This document shows positions 36,953 through 45,822 of a stretch of DNA of 64,000 bases, piece after piece. The notes beneath the pieces are model-generated. The model did no database searches. It was not told the origin of the DNA and saw only the letters and a program-made list of their open reading frames with translations. Position 1 is the first letter of the stretch. Every line of letters starts with the position of its first letter. Both the position numbers and the translations under genes were made by a program. This stretch comes from Streptomyces actinomycinicus (lineage in GTDB: Bacteria > Actinomycetota > Actinomycetes > Streptomycetales > Streptomycetaceae): contig NZ_JAERRK010000030.1 of the NCBI RefSeq assembly GCF_016741775.1, positions 1 to 64,000 of the forward strand, read 5' to 3'.

Positions 36953-37435
36953 TTACGTCGGACTGCGGGCGGCGGCGGCGCTGCTGCTGGGTGTGTCGGA
37001 CAGGGCGATGCGGGCCGTGATGCGTTTACCGACCGGCTCTTGCTCGACGAACATGACTTCGGTGACGGCCTTGACGATCTCCAGGCCGTGCTGGCCGATC
37101 CTGCCGGGATCGGCGGCCCGGGCCGCGGGCACGGTGGGGTCGCTGTCCCACACGACGATGTCCACGGCGTGGGCGTTGATGCGCAGTTCCATCAGGACGG
37201 GGCCGGGGGCGTACTTGAGGGCGTTGGTGACCAGCTCGCTGACCACCAGCCGGGTGAGGTCCCTGACGCGTGCGGCCACGGGCAGGTGATGGTCGGCGTG
37301 GGCCTGGTCGAGGAAGGCGACGGCGTGGTGGCGGGCGTCGGCTATGCAGCCGTCGTCTCCGTCCAGGGCGTAGCCGGCGCGCATCAGGTGCTCGCCCGGC
37401 CCCGTACAGCCGTCACCATCGGTATGGGATCCCAC
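36953..37435 (-). CDS. RsbW-like anti-sigma/ATP-binding protein
   Basis: This 160-aa protein has the HATPase_c_2 fold. The N box is VVSELVTNALKYAPGPVLME, G1 is VDIVVWDSDPTVP, and G2 is GQHGLEIVKAVTE. The length and lack of a His-acceptor domain fit the serine-kinase anti-sigma group, which Streptomyces has in large numbers. It probably binds ATP and phosphorylates a STAS antagonist such as the one encoded divergently from 37604. The intergenic 168 bp should hold both promoters. Confidence 0.87.
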   Translation of the reverse strand: MGSHTDGDGCTGPGEHLMRAGYALDGDDGCIADARHHAVAFLDQAHADHHLPVAARVRDLTRLVVSELVTNALKYAPGPVLMELRINAHAVDIVVWDSDPTVPAARAADPGRIGQHGLEIVKAVTEVMFVEQEPVGKRITARIALSDTPSSSAAAARSPT

Positions 37436-37603
37436 GTGTCGCCCTCATTCCCCCGTTCACGCGCGCCAGTACCCGCAACGTCATCATGCATGCCACACGG
37501 GTGTCGTTCGGCACATCCACCTGGGTGCATCCCGCCAGGGCAGTGGGGCAGAATCGTCCGCGCACGCCCTGCCCGGGCAAGCCTGAGCGCAGTCGAGGAG
37601 ACG

Positions 37604-37969
37604 GTGACCGACAACCAGAAGGCCGACCGGCCCGACCGGCTCTCCGTCGAGCCCGAAGTGGTCGACGGCGTCCGCGTCGTAACCATGCAGGGTGAGATCG
37701 ACCACGACGTCAAGGACGTCCTCAGCGCAGCCCTGCTGTCCGAGGACAGCACGGTGGCGCCGCGGATCGTGGTGGACCTCAGCGGTGTGACCTTCATGGA
37801 CTCCAGCGGCATCAACGTCTTCGTCGCCGCCTACCAGCAGGTGAGTGAAGCGCAGGGCTGGCTGCGCATAGCCGGCGCCCAGGACTCCGTCCTGCGCGTT
37901 CTGCAGCTGGTCGGCGTCGACACCGTCATCCCTTGCCATCCCACCATCGAGCAGGCCCTGAACGCCTGA
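37604..37969 (+). CDS. STAS-domain anti-sigma factor antagonist
   Basis: The protein is 121 aa from GTG 37604 with GAGGAG at 37595-37600; the upstream open frame lacks a good site. The RsbV/SpoIIAA pattern is clear: VRVVTMQGEIDHDVKDVLSAAL, IVVDLSGVTFMDSSGINVFV (phosphorylatable Ser in DSSG) and LQLVGVDTVIPCHPTIEQAL. In its unphosphorylated form it should sequester an RsbW-like kinase and free a sigma factor. Convergent with the ANTAR gene, 5 bp between stops. Confidence 0.9.
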   Translation: MTDNQKADRPDRLSVEPEVVDGVRVVTMQGEIDHDVKDVLSAALLSEDSTVAPRIVVDLSGVTFMDSSGINVFVAAYQQVSEAQGWLRIAGAQDSVLRVLQLVGVDTVIPCHPTIEQALNA

Positions 37970-37974
37970 CCGCG

Positions 37975-38319
37975 CTACTCGGGCTGGGCCCCGGCTTCTC
38001 CTCGAGGTGAGCGCCGCCGCACCGCCGCGTCCAGCTCCTGGCCCACCGGCTCCGGCAGCGGCTGCCCCAGCGCCCAGGCGATCAGGATTTTCGCGACCGC
38101 GTGCAGTTTGATGTTGGTGTGCTGGGAGACCTCGCGCAGCACCTCGAACCCTGCCGTCGGCGGGAGCCGGTGGGTCGCGACGAGGACGCCGATGGCCTGG
38201 TCGACCGTCGCATGGGAGTCGACCGCATGTCGCAGCTGGGCGTTCTCCTGCTCAAGACGGGCCACCGTGGCATCACGCGTTCCATCGGCCTGGGGCCGCT
38301 GTTCGCGGGAGGTCGTCAT
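37975..38319 (-). CDS. ANTAR-domain RNA-binding antiterminator-like protein
   Basis: This 114-aa protein has an N-terminal coiled coil (ATVARLEQENAQLRHAVDSHA). The ANTAR helices follow: VDQAIGVLVATHRLPPTAGFEVLREVSQHTNIKLHAVA (conserved A..VL and the F/L of the third helix). It has no GAF or receiver domain, so it must be controlled by partners or dimerisation. ANTAR proteins bind paired hexaloop RNA hairpins to relieve termination. Next to RsbW/STAS genes it may belong to the same stress circuit. Confidence 0.87.
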   Translation of the reverse strand: MTTSREQRPQADGTRDATVARLEQENAQLRHAVDSHATVDQAIGVLVATHRLPPTAGFEVLREVSQHTNIKLHAVAKILIAWALGQPLPEPVGQELDAAVRRRSPRGEAGAQPE

Positions 38320-38773
38320 GACTGGTCTCCATGGAGGGGCGAGGTACCCAGTACGCCTGCCCGCACCGGCACGGCGAGACGCCCTCAGCGCGACGCGAAG
38401 ATCACACGCAGTGCAGGGAGGGGCTCCTCACCGGCCACGGTCGGCGAAGAGCCCGAGAGGCTGTCACCCAACCCCTCCCCTGCCCAGTCGCCCTCACATC
38501 CCCGCTCACACTCGCTCCGTACAACCACATCCGCGCCGAATGGGGCCGACGCCAGGCGGCCTCGCGGGGTCATCGCTTCCAGGAGCCCTGGGGTGGCGTT
38601 CGGGCATGCGGCTGGGGTGGGCGAGTCGGCCGGTCACCGCCTGGGCGAACCAGTCGGCCCACCGGCTGATGAACTCGTCCAGGTCCCCGATAGCGGGATG
38701 AAGGGCCAAGCCACCTGGTGCATCATCATCCCCGGGCTGACGGCGGCGCGGGGTTCGCCATGGCGGGATATGC
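38320..38773. other. Gap between ANTAR gene and tRNA terminator
   Basis: No supported gene; short frames have weak bias. It should contain the ANTAR promoter at its left end. Confidence 0.35.
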
Positions 38774-38806
38774 GTCAGGGGCCCGCCTGGTGCCGGGCCC
38801 CCTGAC
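38774..38806 (-). terminator. Terminator of the tRNA-Met gene
   Basis: GTCAGGGGCCCG and CGGGCCCCCTGAC form a 12-bp stem with one bulged C and an 8-nt loop, 6 bp beyond the tRNA 3' end on its strand. A short A/T stretch follows. Confidence 0.75.
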
Positions 38807-38811
38807 TTTCG

Positions 38812-38885
38812 TAGCGGGGACAGGATTTGAACCTGCGACCTCTGGGTTATGAGCCCAGCGAGCTACCGAGCTGCTCCACCCCGCG
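38812..38885 (-). tRNA. tRNA-Met (CAT), initiator type
   Basis: The gene is 74 nt without encoded CCA. Read on the minus strand it starts CGCGGGG and ends CCCCGCTA. The anticodon loop is CTCATAA on a stem TGGG/CCCA, giving the three G-C pairs of initiator tRNA. The TTC loop is GGTTCAAATCC. Position 1 (C) cannot pair with position 72 (T), another initiator hallmark. Confidence 0.93.
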
Positions 38886-39132
38886 TCGGTGGTGCCACTC
38901 TACAGGGGCTTTCTGGGCCAGCGGAGCGTCAGCCGCGGACGATGTTCTCGGTCTGGGGACCTGGGCGTCTCAGCCTGCGTAGGCGCGCGGACCGGTCGCC
39001 CTGCCGCTCACGGCCTCGCCGCGGGCCTGCCGGAAGGCATCGGTCGGCCATCACGACCAACCCCTTTCGTCTGAGGGTGATCTCCGTGCCCGCCGTCAGT
39101 GGCGGTGTGACGGCGGGTGGTAGACGACGCAC

Positions 39133-39906
39133 GTGAGCATCCAACCGCCGCCCGGCCCCCCGTCGGGCCCTCCTTCCGGCCCGCTGGGGCCGCCCACCGT
39201 GGCCTCGGCACCTGCTGGGTGCCCCTGGTGGCGCAGGTCCGACGTACTGGTCGGCGCGGCAGCGGTGGCGGTCGTCGCGGCGGTGCTGGTCACGCTGGTG
39301 CTGACGCGGCGCGGCGGGGAGGGCACACCGGCCGTCGATACGCCTACGAAGGCCCGGGAGGTAGCCAGGCGAGTGGCGCTGACGCCTGTGGACTGGGGAC
39401 CCGATTACGTACGGAGCAGCAGCCAGTACGAGGGCGAGGACAAGTCGGTGCAGTTCGCCGACGATGACTGCCAGCTGGTGACCCAAGAAGGCGTCAACAT
39501 GCTGGCCGACCTGGACCGCAACGTCGACAAGGCGAACAAGACCGTGTCTGCCACGTCCAAGGTCGTCGTCTACCGGGATGCCGGCTCCGCCCAGGCCGAT
39601 GCCGCCCGGTACCGGTCGGACGCGAAGCACTGCGAAAAGGAGACGAAAGCCAACTCCAAGCTGCGCTGGGAGGGCATCCGGCAGATCGACATTTCCACGG
39701 TGAAGGGGTTCGACGGTGTCGTATCCGCCGAGGAAGGCCATACGGTGAGCGGCCCCACCGGAGAGAAACTGGACAGTTACTACACGAGTGTCATCGGCCG
39801 CAAAGGGCAGTTCCTGCTGCAGACGATCGTGCAGCGCGCTTCTTCCCCGGGGCAGAATCGCCAGGAAGCGCTGAACGCCCTCTCGCTCATGCTGAGCCGC
39901 CTGTGA
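39133..39906 (+). CDS. Membrane-anchored extracytoplasmic protein
   Basis: This 257-aa protein has a Pro-rich cytoplasmic N-terminus (PPPGPPSGPPSGPLGPP). One transmembrane helix lies at about 38-58 (VLVGAAAVAVVAAVLVTLVL), followed by a soluble extracellular domain with Cys pair (DDCQLV, KHCEKE). The layout resembles sensor domains linked to Ser/Thr kinases and other Streptomyces surface proteins; no kinase is nearby. It is followed by a clear terminator and sits close to the tRNA gene. Confidence 0.7.
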   Translation: MSIQPPPGPPSGPPSGPLGPPTVASAPAGCPWWRRSDVLVGAAAVAVVAAVLVTLVLTRRGGEGTPAVDTPTKAREVARRVALTPVDWGPDYVRSSSQYEGEDKSVQFADDDCQLVTQEGVNMLADLDRNVDKANKTVSATSKVVVYRDAGSAQADAARYRSDAKHCEKETKANSKLRWEGIRQIDISTVKGFDGVVSAEEGHTVSGPTGEKLDSYYTSVIGRKGQFLLQTIVQRASSPGQNRQEALNALSLMLSRL

Positions 39907-39916
39907 ACAGCGGACA

Positions 39917-39943
39917 GGGCCCGATCCACTGAGGATCGGGCCC
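39917..39943 (+). terminator. Perfect 11-bp hairpin terminator
   Basis: GGGCCCGATCC and GGATCGGGCCC with a 5-nt loop, 11 bp after the stop of the 39133 gene, in front of the convergent gene's 3' end. A 15-bp direct duplication (CTCTTCCATCAGG-type) follows at 39950-39980. Confidence 0.8.
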
Positions 39944-39973
39944 CGGGACGCTCTTCCATCAGGCGCTCTTCCA

Positions 39974-40666
39974 TCAGGTGCTCTGCGTGTCGAAAGCCGT
40001 GTCCGAGTCGTTCGCCGTGGCGGGCGCGTCGTCCGTCGTGCCGGCTCCGCCCGTCGGTGCCTGGACCGTGTCGATGAGCTGTTCGAGGTCGGCCTGGATG
40101 GCGTCCTTCGTGTCTGGTGAGCCGACCGCATAGATCATGAGCATGTGGCCGTCGACGGGGGCGTAGATCAGATGGCCGTAGAGGTTGCCGCCGACGAGGT
40201 CCACGTCGAGCTGGGTGCCCTCGTCCGTGGCGGTCTCGGTGGCGTTGGTGGCACTGGCTTGGGCCCCGGAAGACGAGGCTTCCTGGTTGATGAGTTCGAG
40301 CTGCCGCGTGAGCAGCTCCTGCGGATCGATGCCCGCACCGTCGTAGACGACGAAACCGACGGCGCCGTATTCGGTCTGCACTGCATACTCGCGGCCGTCC
40401 AGCGGGTCCGACTGGGCGGTAGCCTCCCCGGGCAGCGCGATCGAGATACCGCTCTCCTCATCGGTGGTCGGGGTCCACTGTGCGGCGGTGCCCGCGTCGC
40501 TGCCGGAGGCACCGACGGTGCCGGTATCGCCGCCGCTGGGGTCTATCACGGTGGCTGCGGCGGGCGGGCCCGACGGGGCGGCGAACGCGGCCGTGGGAAG
40601 CAGTGCGCCACCGGTGATCACGGTGGTCGAGGCGGCGAGCAGAGCCAGGCGCTGGAGACGAGTCAT
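39974..40666 (-). CDS. Secreted hypothetical protein
   Basis: The protein is 230 aa from ATG 40666 (ATG 40678 is an alternative). The signal peptide is LQRLALLAASTTVITGGALLPTAAFAAPS. The mature N-terminus is Gly/Ser/Asp-rich. A domain follows with ISIALPGEATAQSDPLDGREY, VGFVVYDGAGIDPQELLTRQLE and YGHLIYAPVDGHMLMIYAVGS, and the tail is acidic Thr/Asp-rich. It is Cys-free. The family is not recognised; probably a soluble extracellular or wall-associated protein. Confidence 0.65.
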   Translation of the reverse strand: MTRLQRLALLAASTTVITGGALLPTAAFAAPSGPPAAATVIDPSGGDTGTVGASGSDAGTAAQWTPTTDEESGISIALPGEATAQSDPLDGREYAVQTEYGAVGFVVYDGAGIDPQELLTRQLELINQEASSSGAQASATNATETATDEGTQLDVDLVGGNLYGHLIYAPVDGHMLMIYAVGSPDTKDAIQADLEQLIDTVQAPTGGAGTTDDAPATANDSDTAFDTQST

Positions 40667-40770
40667 GGTGATGCACATCCTGAGAAGTAGAAGCCGGGGG
40701 TGTCGGCGAGTGCCTTGCATCCATTAGGGCTAGGTTCCTCAAGGGGGGTCATGCCGGGAGATCTCGGGAC

Positions 40771-41292
40771 TTGACCACCGGCCGTGCCTCGCGCACACTG
40801 CGCCGTCCCTCGGGCATGCGGGACTGGCCCGCACGGCCGACCGCGTCTCGCTGGAAGCGCTGGGCCCGGCGGCAGCTACGGGTGCGGGCCTGGGACGGTT
40901 CACAGGCCGGGCCGCCGGGTGTCCCGGCGCTCGTCGTGCGCAACCGCGGGGCGCTGCGCCGCATGCTGTGCAAACCGGGCGAGCTGGGGCTCGCCCGCGC
41001 CTGGGTCTCCGGCGACCTGGGCATCAAGGGCGACTTGTGCACCGCGCTCGGCGCGATGGCGGGCCTCGTGTGGAAGCGCGGGGAGGATGCCCGCAGCCTC
41101 GTCCAGGCCGTGCGCGTCCCCGAGGTCCAGGCCGCCGCCCGCGACCGGCTTGAGCACCCCGAAGGGTCATCACGCAACCTGCGTCTTACAGCGGCCGGGC
41201 TCGCCGTCGGCGTCGTGGGCGGCATGGTCGCGGCCGAAGTCGTGGCCGAGATCGGCGACTTCTTCGAGGACGACGAGGACGACGAGGGCTGA
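40771..41292 (+). CDS. Fragment of a cyclopropane-fatty-acyl-synthase-like N-domain with acidic tail
   Basis: The protein is 173 aa. Residues 34-110 (LRVRAWDGSQAGPPGVPALV, RNRGALRRMLCKPGELGLAR, GDLGIKGDL) match the N-terminal domain of CFA/mycolic-acid-type SAM methyltransferases. The SAM-binding Rossmann domain is absent. Instead the protein ends in a hydrophobic helix (LRLTAAGLAVGVVGGMVAAEVV) and an acidic tail (FFEDDEDDEG). The frame is open with good bias. Either a remnant fused to another gene's 3' end or a short stand-alone domain. Confidence 0.5.
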   Translation: MTTGRASRTLRRPSGMRDWPARPTASRWKRWARRQLRVRAWDGSQAGPPGVPALVVRNRGALRRMLCKPGELGLARAWVSGDLGIKGDLCTALGAMAGLVWKRGEDARSLVQAVRVPEVQAAARDRLEHPEGSSRNLRLTAAGLAVGVVGGMVAAEVVAEIGDFFEDDEDDEG

Positions 41293-41313
41293 TCCCAGCG
41301 GGCGGCCGGTGCG

Positions 41314-41973
41314 TCAGGAGCTGACCGTCTTCAGGAAGTGGTCGGCATCCTCGCTGTCGGCCAGCCGCCCCAGGTTGAGCCACGAACCGTCCGTGAAGCG
41401 CAGGAAGAAGTGGCGTTGGCCCGGCTCCCGGTGGATCCGGGCCTCGCCGTGCGTGAACTCCGTGACGATGTCGAAGTCGTCGGCCTTGGTCGGCGACAGA
41501 CGCCGCCCCGGCGAGGCGGCCAGGCAGATGCGGTCGCGGGTGAGCAGCAACAGGCGCCTGGGGTTGGGTGACTGCCCGTACCAGCGCAGCAACACCTGGC
41601 CGGCGGTGAGGCTCCAGTCGCCGTCGAAGACGTCGTCGGACGGCTCCAGGGGGCGGTGGCGGTCACCGTCGGCGCGCTGCGTCGTCGGCTCACGGTCGGC
41701 ACGCCGGCCGATCAGGTCCTGACGTGCGCGCTTGGAGGTCAGCAGCTCGTCGAGCTTGTCAACCAGGAACCACGGGATGATGATCACCGCCGCCAGGACC
41801 AGGCCCATGTAGTACAGCCAGTGCCGGCCCGGCTTCAGCCGCCCCTTGCCCGCCGCCCGGTGAACCTCCTTGGGCGGCTGAGGGATGTCCTTGTGCAGGC
41901 CGCACCAGACAAGGGCCGACGGCTCCTCGTCCAGGATCTTGCGCGCCCGCCGGTGCACCTTCCGTTTCGCCAT
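41314..41973 (-). CDS. Membrane-associated hypothetical protein
   Basis: The protein is 219 aa from ATG 41973 (MAKRKVHRRARK). The very long upstream open frame is not coding. A basic N-terminus precedes one transmembrane helix (WLYYMGLVLAAVIIIPWFLVD). A C-terminal domain follows (LTAGQVLLRWYGQSPNPRRLLLLTRDRICLAA, then IHREPGQRHFFLRFTDGSWLNL) that looks PH-like or GRAM-like; that is inference. Convergent with the preceding gene. Confidence 0.6.
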   Translation of the reverse strand: MAKRKVHRRARKILDEEPSALVWCGLHKDIPQPPKEVHRAAGKGRLKPGRHWLYYMGLVLAAVIIIPWFLVDKLDELLTSKRARQDLIGRRADREPTTQRADGDRHRPLEPSDDVFDGDWSLTAGQVLLRWYGQSPNPRRLLLLTRDRICLAASPGRRLSPTKADDFDIVTEFTHGEARIHREPGQRHFFLRFTDGSWLNLGRLADSEDADHFLKTVSS

Positions 41974-42114
41974 ACCGAAGATCCTAGGAGCTGATCTTTC
42001 CGGGCCGGGTCCGGGCCGCCAGACGCGCGGCGGCTGCTCCGTCGGCGAACCTCTGCGAAATGCCCGGAACTTATCCGTCTCGCCGCCAGTTTCTACGGTG
42101 CTGTAGAGATCAAC

Positions 42115-42450
42115 GGCCGACAGGCCGCCGTCGGGGCGGCCCGGGCCCTCGACCTGACCGAGGCTTCCTCGGTGCAGTTGTCGACCTCGATGAACAGCAG
42201 CGGCACCCCGGCTTCCGGGGCGGTCAGGACGACGTCGGCGCGGGCACTGCCGATCGCGGGGTTCTTCCAGGTGCCCTTCACCGGGAGCGCAACCTCGGTG
42301 GCGTAGGAGGCGAGGGTGCCGATCCCGTCGGGTGCGTCGACGGCGGCCCGCGCGGCCGCGACCGCTTCGGCCGGCTCCCCCGCGACCAGGTCCAGGTTCG
42401 GCTTCGGACGGATCAGCGCGATGACCGTCTCGTTCACCGTCATCGGGTGC
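42115..42450 (-). pseudogene. Replication-relaxation-family protein fragment
   Basis: The frame MTVNETVIALIRPKPNLDLV, DGIGTLASYATEVALPV, SARADVVLTAPEAGVPLLFIEVDNCTEEA matches the central nuclease-like part of Streptomyces plasmid replication-relaxation proteins. The N-terminal wHTH is missing and the C-terminus (kyarFfrrk region) is lost after NCTEEA. A plasmid or conjugative-element relic. Confidence 0.7.
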
Positions 42451-43136
42451 GGGCGCCGGAGCGACCCGCGCTCTCCGCTGGTCAGCGGCTCGCGCGACGC
42501 CACGCGCGCGAGTGCGCGCCGCCGCCCGCAGCGCCCCTGGGCTGGTCGGCGGCGGGCCCAGCGGAGCCGCAGCCGGCCGAGCGCCCGCGGGATGGCCGGA
42601 CGGAGCCGGGATGGGCTGAGCTCTGGGCTCGGCTGGCCCGTGCTGAACCACGTCCTCTTCCTCCGACTCACGCGGAGAAAGAGGTGTCGGGAAGGGTGGA
42701 GGGCTTGCCCATGGAGGGTGGGCTGGGCGAACGCGGGAAGTGCGCGGAGGGTGCTGCAACTCTCGGTGCAACGGTGCAGCCTACTGTCCAGGCAACGGTG
42801 GAGCCCACTAAGGAAGCAACTACCTCGGCGGGCCGGTCGGCCCCGGCCGACGGCGCAGCCCACCGGTCGCCGAGGACCCGTACGCCGCGCCCCTCGACGC
42901 TGGCATCGACGCGCGGCCAGGTGGCCGGCTGCTCCTTTGCTCGAACAGTGAGTCCCTGGCACCGTGCGGATGGGCCGATCTGATCGGGCCTGCAGCCGAG
43001 CATGATCGCTGCCGATGCAGGGTCAGTCGAGGGATCGATGCATCTGACGGAGCCGTTCCAACATCCGAATCTACGTCGGGTGAACCAGAGAGCCCCGTCA
43101 CCGCAGCCGTGTGGTCGGGTAGCCAGACACAGGCAT
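42451..43136. other. Gap without a supported gene
   Basis: Long open frames exist on both strands because GC is extreme, but none shows coherent protein features. No recognisable RNA or repeat. Confidence 0.35.
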
Positions 43137-43307
43137 ATGGAAGATCAACAGCTCTCGTGGCTCGACGCACTCCGCTTCGCCCGACGCGTCGTCGCCGAGC
43201 ACACCGTCCGCCAGCTCGCTGCTATCGACCAGTGGATCGCCGACGAGGAACGCCGCGAGACTGAGCGGCGGCAGGGTGAGGAGCGTCGTCGGCCGGCGCC
43301 GGAGTAG
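43137..43307 (+). CDS. Small charged helical protein
   Basis: The protein is 56 aa from ATG 43137; a longer in-frame start at 43002 is less coding-like. It is almost entirely one amphipathic helix: SWLDALRFARRVVAEHTVRQL, AAIDQWIADEERRETERRQ, ending in Arg/Glu repeats. Not recognised. Downstream, a short frame ends EEDTPYVVKTDIK at about 43410 but has no start. Confidence 0.4.
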   Translation: MEDQQLSWLDALRFARRVVAEHTVRQLAAIDQWIADEERRETERRQGEERRRPAPE

Positions 43308-43556
43308 CTGATCCAGTACGGCCTCAACAGAGCCAACGTGGATGCGATTTCGCGTTCCACACCCTGGAGGAGGACACCCCGTACGTCGTGAAGACGGACA
43401 TCAAGTAGACCTCGGTGCTGCCACGGGGGCAGCGCTGTCCGAGTGCCGTGACCCGCTGCCGAGAACGCCGCCGGCGCGTAGACAGGCTCATGGGTGCGGC
43501 AGGCGCGTCATCTAACGCTTCGGGCGGGTGGGGGATACCCCTACGCCTGCCGCACC

Positions 43557-43919
43557 TCAGGCGCTCTTCGGCTTCCGCCTGTCGCCTGACCAAGAAAAGG
43601 GCACGCGCGCCTCGCGTGCCGTGCGCAGCGCGCGGGGTGCGCGGCAGGCGCGTTCCGGGTGAAGCCAGTGCTGTTCAAGACGCTGGTCCACACGTCTCGG
43701 TCGAACCACTTGGTGATGTCGGGCTGGCATCTGTGTGAGGGTGCGCATGCAGGCCTCCCAGTCGTGGCCGGCGGGGGCCGCGGCTGCCGTGGCATCCCTC
43801 GCAGCCGTCCTCTCCGTGGATGCGGCTAGCCATCCATGCGTGACGGCAACGTTGATGATGACGGCGTACAGGTCCTCGCCGGCTTGGGCCAGGGCGTCCG
43901 GCATGCCCGCCAGGATCAT
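43557..43919 (-). pseudogene. Unknown gene remnant
   Basis: The N-terminal two thirds of the frame (upstream LFDLAMILAGMPDALAQAG, DLYAVIINVAVTHGWLAAS, HDWEACMRTLTQMPARHHQVV) look like a real helical protein. The C-terminal part is Arg/Ala-rich and implausible. Upstream the frame closes within 10 codons. No family recognised. Confidence 0.35.
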
Positions 43920-43939
43920 GGCCAGGTCGAAAAGCTCTG

Positions 43940-44325
43940 AGTGCCAGCCCTCTCACGCTGAAATGCACGACAGGGAAGCTGAGTCGCTCGGTACGGTCGC
44001 GGACCCCGGCAGATGAGGAAGGCGGTGCGGCGGCTGCTGACCAAGCCGCCGTGTCCGGGCCCGCAGCCGTGCCCTGGCTGCGGGCCGCCGGCATTACCGC
44101 GCTTGAGATGGAGGGCGTGTTGTCTGTGGAGCGGTTGCCGGGACCGAACTGGGTGGCCTGACCACCCCGAACCGGATGCACGCCCGATACGCACCTGCCC
44201 CGCAGACAGGAGGAGCAGGGTTCCACTGCTGCGTCTGCGGGACAGGTGCAAGGCTCACCTACCCTGCGGTGCGTCCGATAAGCCCGATCCCTCCCAACCG
44301 CCGCAAGGAAGCTTCCATTTCACGC
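43940..44325. other. Gap without a supported gene
   Basis: No convincing frame; contains only the 5' flank of the remnant at 43557-43919 and DNA leading to the terminator of the hydrophobic-protein gene. Confidence 0.3.
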
Positions 44326-44358
44326 GAGTGGGCCCGGCCGTGTCGGCCGGGCCCACTC
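44326..44358 (-). terminator. Perfect 14-bp hairpin terminator
   Basis: GAGTGGGCCCGGCC and GGCCGGGCCCACTC with a 5-nt loop, 42 bp after the stop of the minus-strand hydrophobic-protein gene. Confidence 0.85.
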
Positions 44359-44400
44359 ATTGCTCGCGCGTGGCGCCTCCTCGCGCCGGGTGTCTTTCGT

Positions 44401-44571
44401 CTACCAGCGGTACCAGCGACCCTTGCGCCCTGCGCTGTCCGCGGAGCGGACGACGAAGCCGAGCAGCCACACGATGAGCACGATCACCGCGATCCACCAC
44501 AGTGCCTTCAGTGCGAAGCCCGCACCGAAGAGGATCAGAGCCAGCAGAAGAACCAGAAGCAGGGGAACCAT
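44401..44571 (-). CDS. Small hydrophobic protein
   Basis: The protein is 56 aa from ATG 44571. AGGAGG sits 9 bp upstream, so this start is better than the in-frame one at 44592. Two hydrophobic helices (LLLVLLLALILFGAGFAL and WWIAVIVLIVWLLGFVV) are followed by the conserved basic tail RKGRWYRW. This is a widespread short Streptomyces membrane protein of unknown role, often found near stress genes. Confidence 0.85.
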   Translation of the reverse strand: MVPLLLVLLLALILFGAGFALKALWWIAVIVLIVWLLGFVVRSADSAGRKGRWYRW

Positions 44572-45287
44572 CGTTATCAACCTCCTGGCCACCGCATGCC
44601 CTTACTTCAGCCATACAAGCACACAGAACATGAGTTACTTCCATGAAATGAGGGGCATAGGCGCGCCGCACGTCATGGACGGTTCCCCCCTGTCTCGCAC
44701 CTCACGCACCGCAGACACGCAGCATGTATCACTCAAAGCTATGCCCTGGCCTTGGGTTGGTCGGGACCATTGCGGGGGCGCGCGTACAGCCGATACCCAA
44801 GACCGGCCACCGGCGACCGGTGACCGGTGACCAAGGGGACTCAGCCGCACGACCGCCACCGAAAAGGCCAAGCTCAGGGTCGAACAGCGCCACCGCCCGA
44901 CCAGGAGCTGAACAGGCGCCAGGCAAGACCGTGAGCGACGCGCATGGGGCCAGCACGGCGCTGTGAATCAATCACGCTCGCGGAAGTGAGTGACGCCACC
45001 GCTCCCTGCGGGCGAGCAGTCGCCCCAAGCAGTGGCGGGCCGTGGGTGGTTCGTTTCTCCGGTGAACCTCCACCCGCCATCCCAGTGATGCCGCTGACGG
45101 TACGCCCGCACCGGCGCGTTAGAGCCGCTACCTGCCTTGGTCAGCTTCGTTGCCGATCGAGAGAGATGAGCGCTTGCATCCGTCCCACTCGAAGCTTGCC
45201 CTGGTCACCGCGGCGGTCACCGCGTCGCTCGCCCCCGTCAGCTCCGCTCCCGCGGCTGCGGCCGCAGCGCCCGCCCCCCCCACCAGG
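44572..45287. other. Long gap without a supported gene
   Basis: Only the promoter region of the hydrophobic-protein gene is expected here. A short tandem of ACCGGTG units occurs near 44810-44835. Open frames are shadows with poor bias. Confidence 0.4.
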
Positions 45288-45822
45288 TCACGGCTCGGTC
45301 AGAAAAGGGCCGGCCCGGGCGGCGAGGGCCCGGAGTTCCGGTGTGGTGCGGCCGGACAGCAGCAACCTGGAGATGAGAGACCTCACCGCAGGGCGGGAGT
45401 GCGTCTCCTGAGGCGCCTGGTGCTCGGCGGCCAAAAGCGCACGCACACAGTCGTCCCTGCGTCCGCGTTGCGCCAGCGCGGCCGCCACGTCGGTGTAGTA
45501 CCGCGCCCGGCGTTCCAGGCTGGGCAGACTCCGCGGCGGCAGGGCACGGGCGGCAGCCAAAGTCGCGCAGAAGTCGCCGGTGGAGAACTCGGCAGAGATG
45601 CGATGGAGCTGGACAGTGGCCGGGCTGAAGCCGCCACCGTGATCGCGCAGGACGGTCGTGCCACCGAGCTTCGCGGCGATGGCGGCGGCCTCCCCCGTCA
45701 GCTCCCGCATCCCTGCCCTGTCGCCGCCTCTTGCGGCCCCGTACGCGGCGGACTGAGGGGGCGCCGTCGCCGACTGCGGGTCCGTCGTGGCGGAAGCTGG
45801 GGGCTCCCACCCCGCACACCAT
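45288..45822 (-). pseudogene. XRE-type regulator C-terminal fragment
   Basis: The frame reads GGGFSPATVQLHRISAEFST, RARYYTDVAAALAQRGRRDD, AAEHQAPQETHSRPAVRSLI, SRLLLSGRTTPELRALAARAG. This is the TPR-like ligand domain that ends Streptomyces XRE regulators. The N-terminal HTH is absent; a stop closes the frame at about 45825. Confidence 0.72.

Noticed and set aside
38812..38885. tRNA as an integration site of an island
   Set aside because: I could not find a second copy of the tRNA 3' end in the window, nor an intact integrase next to it.
41974..42771. N-terminal extension of the 41314 gene
   Set aside because: Low-complexity Arg/Pro/Gly sequence; ATG 41973 starts a credible protein.
44013..44646. 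Overlapping plus-strand frames
   Set aside because: They cross a perfect terminator and run antisense to the small hydrophobic protein.
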